A DNA stretch of 64,000 bases from Pseudonocardia alaniniphila (lineage in GTDB: Bacteria > Actinomycetota > Actinomycetes > Mycobacteriales > Pseudonocardiaceae): NCBI RefSeq assembly GCF_022524485.1, contig NZ_JAKXMK010000008.1, positions 124,001-188,000 on the forward strand, read 5' to 3'. Shown here one piece after another: positions 41,851-49,952 of the stretch (positions are counted from its first letter, which is position 1; each line of letters starts with the position of its first letter). The notes beneath the pieces were generated by a model. The model worked only from the letters and a program-made list of their open reading frames with translations. It made no database searches and was not told the DNA's origin. The position numbers were made by a program, and so were the translations under genes.

Positions 41851-42582
41851 TCAGAGCAACCGCGGAGGAATCCGCGTCTCATTCACCGTTCCGTCGGACG
41901 CCCGCTCCACGCGGTAGGCGTACACGCCGGGTCGATCCGCCACCGCCTCGACGAACTCGGTGCCTCGATAGTGGATGCCGACGCCGTTGTCCGTGGCGTA
42001 CCCGGCGCCGAGAGTGCCGTTCCCGATCAGATCGTGAAAGAGCGGCCGGCGCCGTTTCTCGACGTCGTAGTGCACCCCGTTCGAATACGGGAGAAAGCCC
42101 AGGGCATCGGTAAGGGGCTCGAGCTGCGGCCCGTACGAATCGGTGGGGCCGCCCTCGTGCCAGCAGATCGAACCGGCCGAGACCCCGCCCAGCACCACCC
42201 CGGCCTCCCAGCATTCCCGCAGGATCCGGTCCAGCCCGTGCAGCCGCCAGACCGCGAGCAGGTTGGCGGTGCTTCCGCCGCCGACCCAGATGACGTCCTG
42301 GGAGAGCAGGTGCGCCCGCACGTCCTCGACGTTCGGCATCGCGAACAGGGCCAGGTGGGACGTCTGCACGTCGTGATCGGCGAAGGCGGCGTAGAAGGTG
42401 GCGAGATAGGTGACGGAGTCGCCGGTGGCGGTGCCGATGAAGCACAGCTTCGGACGCTCGGACGCCCGCGCCAACTCGAAGGCGAAGGGGAAGATCGGAC
42501 CGGGTTCGTAGTCGATCTCGTTCCGGTCGCGGAAGGCGAAGCCCATCGAGGTCGCGAGGATCGTGGGAGCGTCAGCGGTCAT
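41851..42582 (-). CDS. Peptidase E (S51 family)
   Basis: A 243-residue serine peptidase of the PepE/cyanophycinase class that cleaves Asp-Xaa dipeptides or related isoaspartyl bonds. The family motifs are VIWVGGGSTANLLAVW (about 98-113) and the nucleophile elbow GGVSAGSICWHEGG (about 131-144, catalytic Ser in SAGS), then YSNGVHYDVEKRRRPLF with the histidine of the triad. Length matches E. coli PepE (229) plus a short tail. It lies 21 bp downstream of the HerA-like gene on the same strand and may be co-transcribed. Confidence 0.88.
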   Translation of the reverse strand: MTADAPTILATSMGFAFRDRNEIDYEPGPIFPFAFELARASERPKLCFIGTATGDSVTYLATFYAAFADHDVQTSHLALFAMPNVEDVRAHLLSQDVIWVGGGSTANLLAVWRLHGLDRILRECWEAGVVLGGVSAGSICWHEGGPTDSYGPQLEPLTDALGFLPYSNGVHYDVEKRRRPLFHDLIGNGTLGAGYATDNGVGIHYRGTEFVEAVADRPGVYAYRVERASDGTVNETRIPPRLL

Positions 42583-42603
42583 GCGCTGATCGAATCATCT
42601 CTC

Positions 42604-44340
42604 TCAGAACGGTGCGTCGTCTTCGTCGTCCGGCGCCACCGGGAGCCGTGCGAAGGGGTCGCGCCGCACCGCGCCGTTGGTGGTGGCGCCGGCGCGTTCC
42701 GGGTCGCCCGCCGACTCCGAGAGCCGGGTGGCCCATGCCGGGAACGGGAACTCGACGGCCAGCGGCACCGGGATCTCCGGCTGCGAGACGAACATCGTGC
42801 CGGGCTTCGCGATCGTGGCGCGCTGGCGCTGCGACGCCGGCAGGAAGCCGTACTCGGGCCGCCCGGCCTCGGCGGGGTCGAGCCTGCCGACCACCTTCAC
42901 CGAGGAGTTCGAGACGATCCGCCGCTCCACCTCGCTCGCCGTCTGCTGGGCACCGATCAGGATGATCCCCAGCGACCGGCCGCGCTCGGCGATGTCGAGC
43001 AGCACCTCCTTGATCGGGCTCGATCCCTCACGCGGCGCGTACTTGTTCAGCTCGTCGATCATCGTGAAGAGCAGCCCGCCCGGTCCGGCGGCCTCCTTGC
43101 GGGCTGTCTCGGACGCGAGCACCACGCCGACGACGAACCGCTGCGCGCGCTCGGGGAGGTTGTGCAGGTCGACCACCGTGACCTGGTGCGCGTCGGTGCT
43201 CACGCGGCGGCCGGGTGTGTCGGTGAGGTCGCCGCGGACGATCGTGCGCAGCGGCTTGAGGCTCGAGCGCAGCCGGCGCAGGAACGCGTTGACCGTGCCG
43301 GTGCCGGTGACGGGGCCTGCCCAGTCGCGGCGGTCGTCCTCGTCGGTGAGCCGGTCAGAGACGAACTCGACGAGGTCGTCGTAGGTGCGCAGCACCTTGC
43401 CGCCCACCGCGACGGCGCCGTCGCCGACGGCTTCCGCCTCGCGCCGCAGCCGCGCGGCGACCTGGTGGATGACCATCGTGTACTGGTTGCGCTCGTCCTC
43501 CGCGTCGGCGAAGACGTAGGGCAGCAACTCCTCGGCGCAGAACTCGGCGAGCGTCCACCAGAAGGCGGTGACGCCGCTGGTGCGGCCGGTGACGTGCGGG
43601 CGTCCGGAGAGGTCGTCGGGGGTGGGCGGGGCGAAGAAGCCCGCGGACGCGAACGGCGCCGCGAGCAGGCCGAGCTTGGCGTAGGCCGCGCGCAGGTCGT
43701 CGTCGAGACGCCGGTTGGCCTGGTCGAGGAACAGCAGGTCCTCGCCCTTCACGCTGAACACCAGCGCCTTGGCGTTGACCGAGCGCCGCCCCAGCACTCC
43801 GCTGCGGAAGATCGAGTACAGCAGGAAGAGGGCGAAGCTCGTCTTCGTCGCGACGCCGGAGATGCCGCTGATGGAGACGTGGCCGCCGCGGGTGCCGTCG
43901 AGGAACTCCAGGTTGACGTAGATCGGCTCGCCGTCACGTCCGAGACCGACGGGCACCTTGAGGCTCATCTGGTCGAAGTACAGCGCCCGCGCGCGCTCCT
44001 CGCCGGTGGCGCGCTGGGCGAGCGATCCGGGAGTGGGCGGGACATAGCACTCCGGCTCCACCCGCGTGGTGGTGACCTCCGCGACCTCCTGCACGTGAGC
44101 GGGCAGCACACCGTCGGCGATGAGGAAGACGTCGGAGCCGAAGGTGGCTCCCTCGTGGCGGGCGCGGACCTCGGTGACCACCCCGGACGTCAGCACCGGA
44201 CCGATCCCCGGCACGGGACGGACGGTGACCACGACGTCGTCGAGCTGCAGGTACTGCTCGGGTGCGAGCGCCACGCTGAACTGGAGCGGGGTGGAGTCCT
44301 CGGTGCCGACGACGCGGCCGACAGGCGCTTCCTCGGACAC
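42604..44340 (-). CDS. HerA-like hexameric ATPase
   Basis: A 578-residue FtsK/HerA-superfamily motor. An N-terminal beta-barrel HAS-like domain (about 8-100) precedes the RecA-like domain. The P-loop reads SGISGVATKTSFA (residues 158-170): the usual Gly-Lys is Thr-Lys (TKTS). Walker B is LLFTMIDELNKYAP (about 423-436), followed by a sensor/arginine-finger segment SLGIILIGAQQTASEVERRI typical of HerA. HerA translocates on duplex DNA and drives NurA in end resection; a NurA-like gene lies 10 kb away next to sbcCD. GTG 44340 has GAGGAGG upstream. The alternative is a VirB4/DUF87 ATPase of other function. Confidence 0.8.
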   Translation of the reverse strand: MSEEAPVGRVVGTEDSTPLQFSVALAPEQYLQLDDVVVTVRPVPGIGPVLTSGVVTEVRARHEGATFGSDVFLIADGVLPAHVQEVAEVTTTRVEPECYVPPTPGSLAQRATGEERARALYFDQMSLKVPVGLGRDGEPIYVNLEFLDGTRGGHVSISGISGVATKTSFALFLLYSIFRSGVLGRRSVNAKALVFSVKGEDLLFLDQANRRLDDDLRAAYAKLGLLAAPFASAGFFAPPTPDDLSGRPHVTGRTSGVTAFWWTLAEFCAEELLPYVFADAEDERNQYTMVIHQVAARLRREAEAVGDGAVAVGGKVLRTYDDLVEFVSDRLTDEDDRRDWAGPVTGTGTVNAFLRRLRSSLKPLRTIVRGDLTDTPGRRVSTDAHQVTVVDLHNLPERAQRFVVGVVLASETARKEAAGPGGLLFTMIDELNKYAPREGSSPIKEVLLDIAERGRSLGIILIGAQQTASEVERRIVSNSSVKVVGRLDPAEAGRPEYGFLPASQRQRATIAKPGTMFVSQPEIPVPLAVEFPFPAWATRLSESAGDPERAGATTNGAVRRDPFARLPVAPDDEDDAPF

Positions 44341-44507
44341 GGGTGCCTCCTCATCACTGCTGGTGGGACCCTAACCGGCCACCACGGCTCCACGACCGGG
44401 GGGCCGTGACCGTGAGCAGCCGATCGGATGACGCATTGTGTCGGGGACCGGTGGTTGGCTGTGCGCCGTCCCACTGTCCTCGCGTTCCGCTCCACTGGAG
44501 GCGCGCC

Positions 44508-45290
44508 ATGCCGACGCGTGATGATCCGTGGCCCCCCGGCACCCCGTGCTGGGCCGACCTCGCGGTCCCCGACGTCCGGGCGGCCACGGAGTTCTACGGC
44601 CCGGTCTTCGGGTGGTCGTTCGTCGACTCAGGAGCGCAGTTCGGCCATTACCACATCGCCCGCCCGCGCGACCGGGCTGCGGCCGCGATCGGGTCGCTCC
44701 AGCAGGAGGGCCAGCCGTCGTCCTGGACGGTCTATCTGGCCAGCGACAACGTCGACGCCACCGCAAAGCTCGTGGGCGCGGCCGGCGGCAGCGTGCTCAT
44801 CGACCCGTTCGACGTCCCGGGCAACGGCCGCATGCTCGTCGGGCTCGACCCGTGCGGCGCCTCGTTCGGCGTCTGGCAGGCCGCGGGGCAGATCGGCATC
44901 GAGATCTACGACGAGCCGGGATCGCTGGTCTGGGCCGAAGCCCGGCTCACCGACCTCGCGGCAGGCAGATGCTTCTACACGGCGGTCTTCGGGCACACGT
45001 TCCAGCCGAGCCCCGGCATGCCGGGCGACTACGAGACGTTCCAGGTGGGCGGTCGGACGGCCGGCGGCATGGGTGGGAAGGCCGGTCCGGCCGGGATGCC
45101 CGACCATTGGCTGCCCTATTTCTCCGTCGCCGACGTCGACGCGGCAGTGAGCACCACCGAGCACGGCGGCGGCGCGGTGGTCACCGGGCCACGGGACATG
45201 CCGTTCGGTCGGATGGCGGTGCTCATCGATCCGTTCGGTGCCGCGTTCGCCGTGCACGGCGGGCCCGCGCACGAGCAGCAGGGCACCTGA
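44508..45290 (+). CDS. VOC family protein with two glyoxalase domains
   Basis: A 260-residue protein with two vicinal-oxygen-chelate modules: CWADLAVPDVRAATEFYGPVFGW at the start of the first and SLVWAEARLTDLAAGRCFYTAVFGH at the start of the second. Each ends with a DPFG-type strand (VGLDPCGASFGVWQ, LIDPFGAAFAVHG). Similar tandem VOC proteins are annotated as glyoxalase/bleomycin-resistance or hydroxylase-like; substrate is unknown. ATG 44508 follows TGGAGG. The frame is open upstream, but that start is the clear one. Confidence 0.88.
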   Translation: MPTRDDPWPPGTPCWADLAVPDVRAATEFYGPVFGWSFVDSGAQFGHYHIARPRDRAAAAIGSLQQEGQPSSWTVYLASDNVDATAKLVGAAGGSVLIDPFDVPGNGRMLVGLDPCGASFGVWQAAGQIGIEIYDEPGSLVWAEARLTDLAAGRCFYTAVFGHTFQPSPGMPGDYETFQVGGRTAGGMGGKAGPAGMPDHWLPYFSVADVDAAVSTTEHGGGAVVTGPRDMPFGRMAVLIDPFGAAFAVHGGPAHEQQGT

Positions 45291-45307
45291 TCCCGGGCGG
45301 GCCGCGC

Positions 45308-45781
45308 TCACCCGTCGGAGCGGGTCTGCCTGGTCAGCTGCGTGATGCGAGCGTGGGCGTCCGGGTACCGGGCGAGGAGATCGGCACGCTCGCCGAGCCG
45401 GAAGCCCGTCCAGTCGAACGGAGGCGCGGTCGTCGTACCCACCAGCGACCACTCCCCCTGCGGGCCGGAGCCCTGCCAGGTACCCGCGGGCACCACCACC
45501 TGCGGCCGTTGCCCGGCCGCGAGGTCGGGTCCGAGCACCGGTTCGTCGACCTCGCCGTCGGGATGCAGCAGGAGCAGCCGCAGGGGTGCCCCGGCGTACC
45601 AGTGGTAGGTCTCGGTGGAGTCGAGCCGGTGCAACGCGGAGAAGTCGGGGGCCAGCAGCAGGTAGTAGATCGCCGAGGAATGGGCGTCGAGGTGGGTGCG
45701 CCGGAACAGGCCGCCCTCGCCGGGCAGCGGCTCCAGGCCGAGCAGCGCGGCCACCCGCTCGCCCTCGGCGCGGGTCACCAT
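45308..45781 (-). CDS. DUF985 cupin protein
   Basis: A 157-residue single-domain cupin of the DUF985 (RmlC-like) family. LGLEPLPGEGGLFRRTHLD, SAIYYLLLAPDFSALHRLDSTETYHWYAG and VVPAGTWQGSG are the classical segments; the HRLDSTETYHWY stretch carries the potential metal or substrate ligands. Function unknown. Its ATG lies seven bases inside the SDR gene's end, so the two are probably co-translated. Confidence 0.87.
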   Translation of the reverse strand: MVTRAEGERVAALLGLEPLPGEGGLFRRTHLDAHSSAIYYLLLAPDFSALHRLDSTETYHWYAGAPLRLLLLHPDGEVDEPVLGPDLAAGQRPQVVVPAGTWQGSGPQGEWSLVGTTTAPPFDWTGFRLGERADLLARYPDAHARITQLTRQTRSDG

Positions 45782-46554
45782 GCCGGCACCGCCGACATCC
45801 CGCCGTCCACCACGAGGTCGTGCCCGGTGATCCAGCGGGCCATGGGCGAGGCCAGGAAGACGCACGCGTCACCCACGTCGCGGCTCTCGCCCAGCGTGCC
45901 CAGCGGCGCGGCCCGCTCCCAGCTCTGCACCCCGTCGGGCCAGTCCTGCGTCAGGCCGGGCCGGTCGATCAGCCCGGGCGATACCGTGTTGACCCTGATC
46001 CCGGCGCCGCCGTACTCGAGCGCCGCGCTGCGGGCGAGCATGATCGTCGCCGCCTTGGACGCGCAGTAGTGCGCGTGCCCGCCGGCCGGGCGGGTGCCCT
46101 CGACCGACGCGATGAGCGTGATCGACCCGCCGTGTCCCGTCATCACGGTGGCCGCCGCCTGCACGGTGGCGAAGGCGCCCGTGGCGTTGGTGTCGAGCAC
46201 CTCGCGCCACGCCTCGACGCTCATGCCGGGAAGCGCTGCCACGGGCTGCACGCCCGCGGCTGCGACCACGGCGTCGAGCCGTCCGTATCGCTCCACGGCC
46301 ACCGCCATCAGTGCCGCGCACTCCTCGGGCCGGGTGAGGTCGGCCGTGGCGGTCACGGCCTGCCCGCCCCGGTCCGCGATCGCGGCCGCCAGCGCCGCCG
46401 CTCGGTCCGCTCCCCGGTGGTGGTGCACGATCACGGCGGCTCCCGCGGCCGCCAGACGCGCAGCGACGCCGGAACCGATGCCACCACTCGCTCCGGTGAC
46501 GAGCCCGACGGTGCCGGAGAGGTCAGGGAGACCACAATCCTGGCGTGGAGGCAC
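45775..46554 (-). CDS. SDR family oxidoreductase
   Basis: A 259-residue short-chain dehydrogenase. The cofactor motif is VTGASGGIGSG (about 13-23), followed by a HHHRG segment that suggests NADP preference weakly; catalytic residues are the serine in LIASVEG and the tyrosine and lysine in HYCASKA; NTVSPGLIDRP and WITGHDLVVDGGM end the fold. Start uncertain: GTG 46554 gives a normal length but has no clear ribosome binding site. Coupled to the downstream DUF985 cupin gene by a 7-bp overlap. Substrate unknown. Confidence 0.9.
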   Translation of the reverse strand: MPPRQDCGLPDLSGTVGLVTGASGGIGSGVAARLAAAGAAVIVHHHRGADRAAALAAAIADRGGQAVTATADLTRPEECAALMAVAVERYGRLDAVVAAAGVQPVAALPGMSVEAWREVLDTNATGAFATVQAAATVMTGHGGSITLIASVEGTRPAGGHAHYCASKAATIMLARSAALEYGGAGIRVNTVSPGLIDRPGLTQDWPDGVQSWERAAPLGTLGESRDVGDACVFLASPMARWITGHDLVVDGGMSAVPAW

Positions 46555-46863
46555 GACCGGAGTGTGCCGGACGGGGCCGGAGGGCAACGGTCGGCCCGTG
46601 TTCGGTGTGTTGCGCGATCGTGACACGAGTTGATCACAGCAAGTAGTCATTATCGTTGCGAACTGCACGTTTGGACGAACTGCGGGGTGTCGTGACCGCC
46701 CCTTCAGCCGAATACGTCAACCACTACTAGTCTTATTGCGTTGGATACGTCACTCGCGATTGACAGGACTCTGCGCCCGGCGACAACTCGTTCGCCGATG
46801 AGCGCACATGCGCCTGCACGTGCGAGTACTATTCGTAACACTCACACGGTAGGGGGTAGGGGA
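46555..46863. other. 309-bp intergenic region with AT-rich patch
   Basis: Between the divergent SDR and AhpD-like genes. Bases 46620-46750 are clearly lower in GC than the neighbourhood. A TTGACA lies at 46760-46765, but no convincing -10 follows at 16-18 bp. GGGGGTAGGGG just before 46864 serves as ribosome binding site. Confidence 0.5.
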
Positions 46864-47481
46864 ATGGCTGCTGGCGAGCTCGATCGGCTCGCAACAGGCC
46901 TCCTCGAAGGGCTGGGCAAGGAGTACTGGGGGTTCGTTCCTCGGCTCGCGGGCGCCACCGTCGAGCAGCTCGGAGCCACCCGGGCGGTGGGTTGGAGCCT
47001 GGGAAGCATTCACCGTTACGACCGCACCCTGCGCGCTCTGGGGCCGCTGCGCACCCAACTGATCTGCATGAGCATCTCGCTGCACAACGGATGCCGGTAC
47101 AACGCCTACGGCCACGCATACGCGGCCGAGCTCATCTATTTCCGCAAGCGTGGACGGCTGCTTCCGACCGACCCGAAGGCTCTGTCCGAGTGGGTCGACC
47201 TGCATCCGGGCGAGCTGCGCGACCGGCTGTGCGACATGCTGCAGCACGCCGACCTGCACGTCGAGGTCATCTGGATCGACCGCACGCTCGCCCTCGCCAC
47301 CGGCGAACAGGAAGCGGTCGACCAGGACGAGGCGCGCATCGCCCATCTCGTCCGCATGTTCAGCGTTCTCGACGCCGTGGCGATCGCCGGCAAGATCGAG
47401 CCGGACGAGGCCCACGACCCCATCAACAAGGACACCGCGCTCAAGGCCCGGCATGCGGCCATGCGCAGCACGATGGCGTGA
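46864..47481 (+). CDS. AhpD/CMD-fold protein with degenerate redox motif
   Basis: A 205-residue, all-helical protein that I place in the AhpD/carboxymuconolactone-decarboxylase fold from the segment LICMSISLHNGCRYNAYGHAYAAE (about 74-97; written here only as a region). The family motif E-X11-C-X2-C-X3-H appears as Q-X11-C-X2-N-X3-H: first cysteine and histidine kept, second (peroxidatic) cysteine replaced by Asn. A thiol peroxidase of the AhpD type would not work. ATG 46864 follows GGGGGTAGGGGA. The gene is preceded by an AT-rich region and followed 14 bp later by a membrane-protein gene, possibly one operon. Function unknown. Confidence 0.6.
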   Translation: MAAGELDRLATGLLEGLGKEYWGFVPRLAGATVEQLGATRAVGWSLGSIHRYDRTLRALGPLRTQLICMSISLHNGCRYNAYGHAYAAELIYFRKRGRLLPTDPKALSEWVDLHPGELRDRLCDMLQHADLHVEVIWIDRTLALATGEQEAVDQDEARIAHLVRMFSVLDAVAIAGKIEPDEAHDPINKDTALKARHAAMRSTMA

Positions 47482-47495
47482 GCTAGAACTGGGCG

Positions 47496-49274
47496 GTGCT
47501 CGCGCCCACCCGCCTCCGCACGGAGGCCCCCCACCGCGAGATCACCCGACTTCCGACGCACCCGGTCGTCGCGCTCGCGCTGACGGCCACCGCCTATCTT
47601 GCCGTGTCGCTCGCGCTGCACCATCGCGTGCTGGGCGACCTGGCCGGCTCCACCACCGGCTGGACCTCCGACGCCCACCTGTTCGTCTGGTGGTTGAACT
47701 GGTTCCCCTGGGCTGCGGGCCACGGCCAGGACCCGCTGTTCACCACGTACCAGCACTACCCGACCGGCGTGAACGCGATGTGGAACACCTCGGTCCCCCT
47801 CCTCGCGTTCCTGCTGGCCCCGATCACCCTGACCGCCGGGGCGGTCGCTGCCTTCAACATCGGAATGATTCTCGGTCCGGTGGTTTCGGGGCTGGCTCTC
47901 GTACTGGCACTGCGGCCGTACATCAATCGATGGCTGCCGCGCTCTATCGGCGGGCTACTGTATGCATTCTCGCCATTTGTCGTGGCGCACAGTTCGGTCG
48001 GCCACATCAACCTCGTCTGGGCCATCCTGCCGCCCATCCTCTTGTGGGCGGTGCACGCCATCTTCGTCACGCCGGGTGCCCGCCCGGCCCGCGCGGGCAT
48101 GCTGCTCGGTGGCGGATTCGCCGTACAGACCGGGATCTACTCGCAGACCGCGGCGCTCGGCGGCGTCGCACTCGTGGTCACTGCGGCGTGCCTGGCCATC
48201 CGCAGGCCGCAGCTCGCCGCCGAGCGGATCCCGAGCGTCGCCAGGGCGGCAGCGGCGTGCGTCGCCACGTACGTGGCCCTGGTCCCCTACCCCCTCTACC
48301 TGCTCCTCGCCGGGCCGGCGCGTCCCCGTGGGCAGATCCGGGACCCGGCCACCAGCGGAGCCGACGTCGCCAACGTCGTCGTGCCGAGCCCTCTGTCCTC
48401 GTTCCGGTTCGGCACCGGGCGGCTCGGGGAGCACCTGCACTCGCATCCGGGCGAGCAGGGCGGCTACCTCGGCGTGGCGCTGCTGATCATCCTGGTCGTG
48501 GCGGTGGTTGCGCTCCGGAGCGCGCTGGTGCGGGTCACCGCGGCCGTCGGGCTGGTGCTGCTCGTGCTGTCCTTCGGGATCAACGCGGTTGTGCTCGACC
48601 ACGACACCGGGATCCCGCTGCCCTGGCATCTCGTCGAGCGGGTGCCTCTGCTGGCCGAGATCGAGCCCGTCCGGTTCCAGGTCTTCGTCGCGCTCTGCGC
48701 GGCCGTGATCGTCGCGGCCTGGCTCGACCACCTGGCCGACCGGCCACCCGGTCCCGGTCGCACCGCCGCCGTGGCCGCGACGCTGCTCGCGGCCGCCACC
48801 TGGCTCCCGTCGAACTCCCAGGCATCCGTGCCGGCCACGGTCCCGGCGTTCTTCACCCGCTCCGCGCAGCAGCACCTCGACGACCGCGACGTCGTCGAGA
48901 CCCTCCCGAGGATCACCGGTGAATGGGTGGGCGGAGCCGATCCGCTGCTCTGGCAGGCCGCCTCCGGAATGGCGTACCGCACGACCGGCGGCTACTTCAT
49001 CGGCTCCGACCCCCGCCACGACCTGCTGCTCGAGGCGCCGTCGAACCTCTACCAGGACGTCGCCCAGCAGATCTCCGCCGGGCGGCCCACCTCGATGGCG
49101 GGCGCCGGCGCCGCTGCGCGCCAGCTCCGCGCGGCGGGGGTCACGGTCGTGCTCGTCGTCGACCGACCGGGGATCGACTCCGCTCCGCTGATCGAGTGGA
49201 CACGGACCGTCACCGGCTCACCCGGGCAGCTCATCGACGACGCCTGGCTCTTCCCCCTGCGCCGGTGGGCCTGA
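47496..49274 (+). CDS. Polytopic membrane protein, GT-C glycosyltransferase-like
   Basis: A 592-residue membrane protein with about 11 helices in the first 430 residues and a soluble C-terminal domain. A periplasmic loop after helix 1 holds SDAHLFVWWLNWFPW, where GT-C enzymes carry an acidic residue for the polyprenyl-phosphate sugar donor; QDPLFTTYQHYPTGVNAMWN and INRWLPRSIGGLLYAFSPF fit the same group. This suggests transfer of a sugar from a lipid donor to a wall or surface glycan; it is inference from layout. GTG 47496 follows the AhpD-like gene by 14 bp. Its last 57 bp overlap the end of the convergent TetR gene. Confidence 0.65.
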   Translation: MLAPTRLRTEAPHREITRLPTHPVVALALTATAYLAVSLALHHRVLGDLAGSTTGWTSDAHLFVWWLNWFPWAAGHGQDPLFTTYQHYPTGVNAMWNTSVPLLAFLLAPITLTAGAVAAFNIGMILGPVVSGLALVLALRPYINRWLPRSIGGLLYAFSPFVVAHSSVGHINLVWAILPPILLWAVHAIFVTPGARPARAGMLLGGGFAVQTGIYSQTAALGGVALVVTAACLAIRRPQLAAERIPSVARAAAACVATYVALVPYPLYLLLAGPARPRGQIRDPATSGADVANVVVPSPLSSFRFGTGRLGEHLHSHPGEQGGYLGVALLIILVVAVVALRSALVRVTAAVGLVLLVLSFGINAVVLDHDTGIPLPWHLVERVPLLAEIEPVRFQVFVALCAAVIVAAWLDHLADRPPGPGRTAAVAATLLAAATWLPSNSQASVPATVPAFFTRSAQQHLDDRDVVETLPRITGEWVGGADPLLWQAASGMAYRTTGGYFIGSDPRHDLLLEAPSNLYQDVAQQISAGRPTSMAGAGAAARQLRAAGVTVVLVVDRPGIDSAPLIEWTRTVTGSPGQLIDDAWLFPLRRWA

Positions 49275-49946
49275 CGGGCCGGACAGGCGTGAGAGGAGAC
49301 CTCTCAACGTCACCTCGACGACCCGTTGCAGCGACGGGGTGAACTCCACCTGCCCGTGCGCGAGCTGTGGATCCTCGGCGTAGAGGGCGACCAGTGCCGG
49401 CGGCGGGTGGGCGGCCTGCCACAGGGCCGCGGCCACCCCCGTGACGACGACCATGAGATCCACGACGTCGGCCTCGGTGAGGCCCGGCAGGACCCGGCAC
49501 AGCAGCGCCGTGCCCTCCGCGAGCGACGCGAGGGTGGCGAGCTTGTACGCGCGCACGGACTCGATCGACACGTTCCGCTCCAGCGTGAGCGGGGTGTGCA
49601 TCATCAGGTCGCAGAGCAGCGGCCGGTCGGCGAGCGTACGGGCGATCACGCCCGCCACCTCGTCCACCGAGCCCACCGGCAGCTGCTCGAGCTCGCCGCG
49701 CATGCCCTCGACCCACTCCTGCCAGCCCTCGGCCATGAGGTGGAGGTAGATCTCCTCCCGGGTCTCGAAGTAGCGCAGCAGCGCCGACTTGTGCACGCCC
49801 ACCTCGGACGCGATGTCCGCCAGGCTGACGTTGCGCACCCCTTTCCGCAGGCCCTGAGAGCGAGCGGCGGCGAGGATGGCGTCGTGACGCTGCTGCTTGT
49901 GCTCGGGACGACGGGCACGCCGGAACGTCACCCGGTCACTTGCCAT
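49218..49946 (-). CDS. TetR family regulator, last gene of the Mo-enzyme operon
   Basis: A 242-residue regulator. The HTH lies at about residues 24-65 (AILAAARSQGLRKG, then VSLADIASEVGVHKSALLRYF). Its ATG is six bases after the stop of the molybdenum subunit gene, so it is the fourth gene of that operon and presumably controls it; a 25-bp palindrome at the operon's promoter is its likely operator. The last 57 bp overlap the convergent membrane-protein gene. Confidence 0.9.
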   Translation of the reverse strand: MASDRVTFRRARRPEHKQQRHDAILAAARSQGLRKGVRNVSLADIASEVGVHKSALLRYFETREEIYLHLMAEGWQEWVEGMRGELEQLPVGSVDEVAGVIARTLADRPLLCDLMMHTPLTLERNVSIESVRAYKLATLASLAEGTALLCRVLPGLTEADVVDLMVVVTGVAAALWQAAHPPPALVALYAEDPQLAHGQVEFTPSLQRVVEVTLRGLLSRLSGPSGPPAQGEEPGVVDELPG

Positions 49947-49952
49947 GAGCCA

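Noticed and set aside
41788-44409. 873-codon open frame on the plus strand
   Set aside because: It is antisense to the peptidase E and HerA-like genes. Its Arg/Gly/His-rich composition is what GC-rich third positions produce on the other strand, and it has no domain.
46760-46788. TTGACA as a sigma-70 promoter for the AhpD-like gene
   Set aside because: No acceptable -10 hexamer occurs 16-18 bp downstream, so I did not list it as a promoter.
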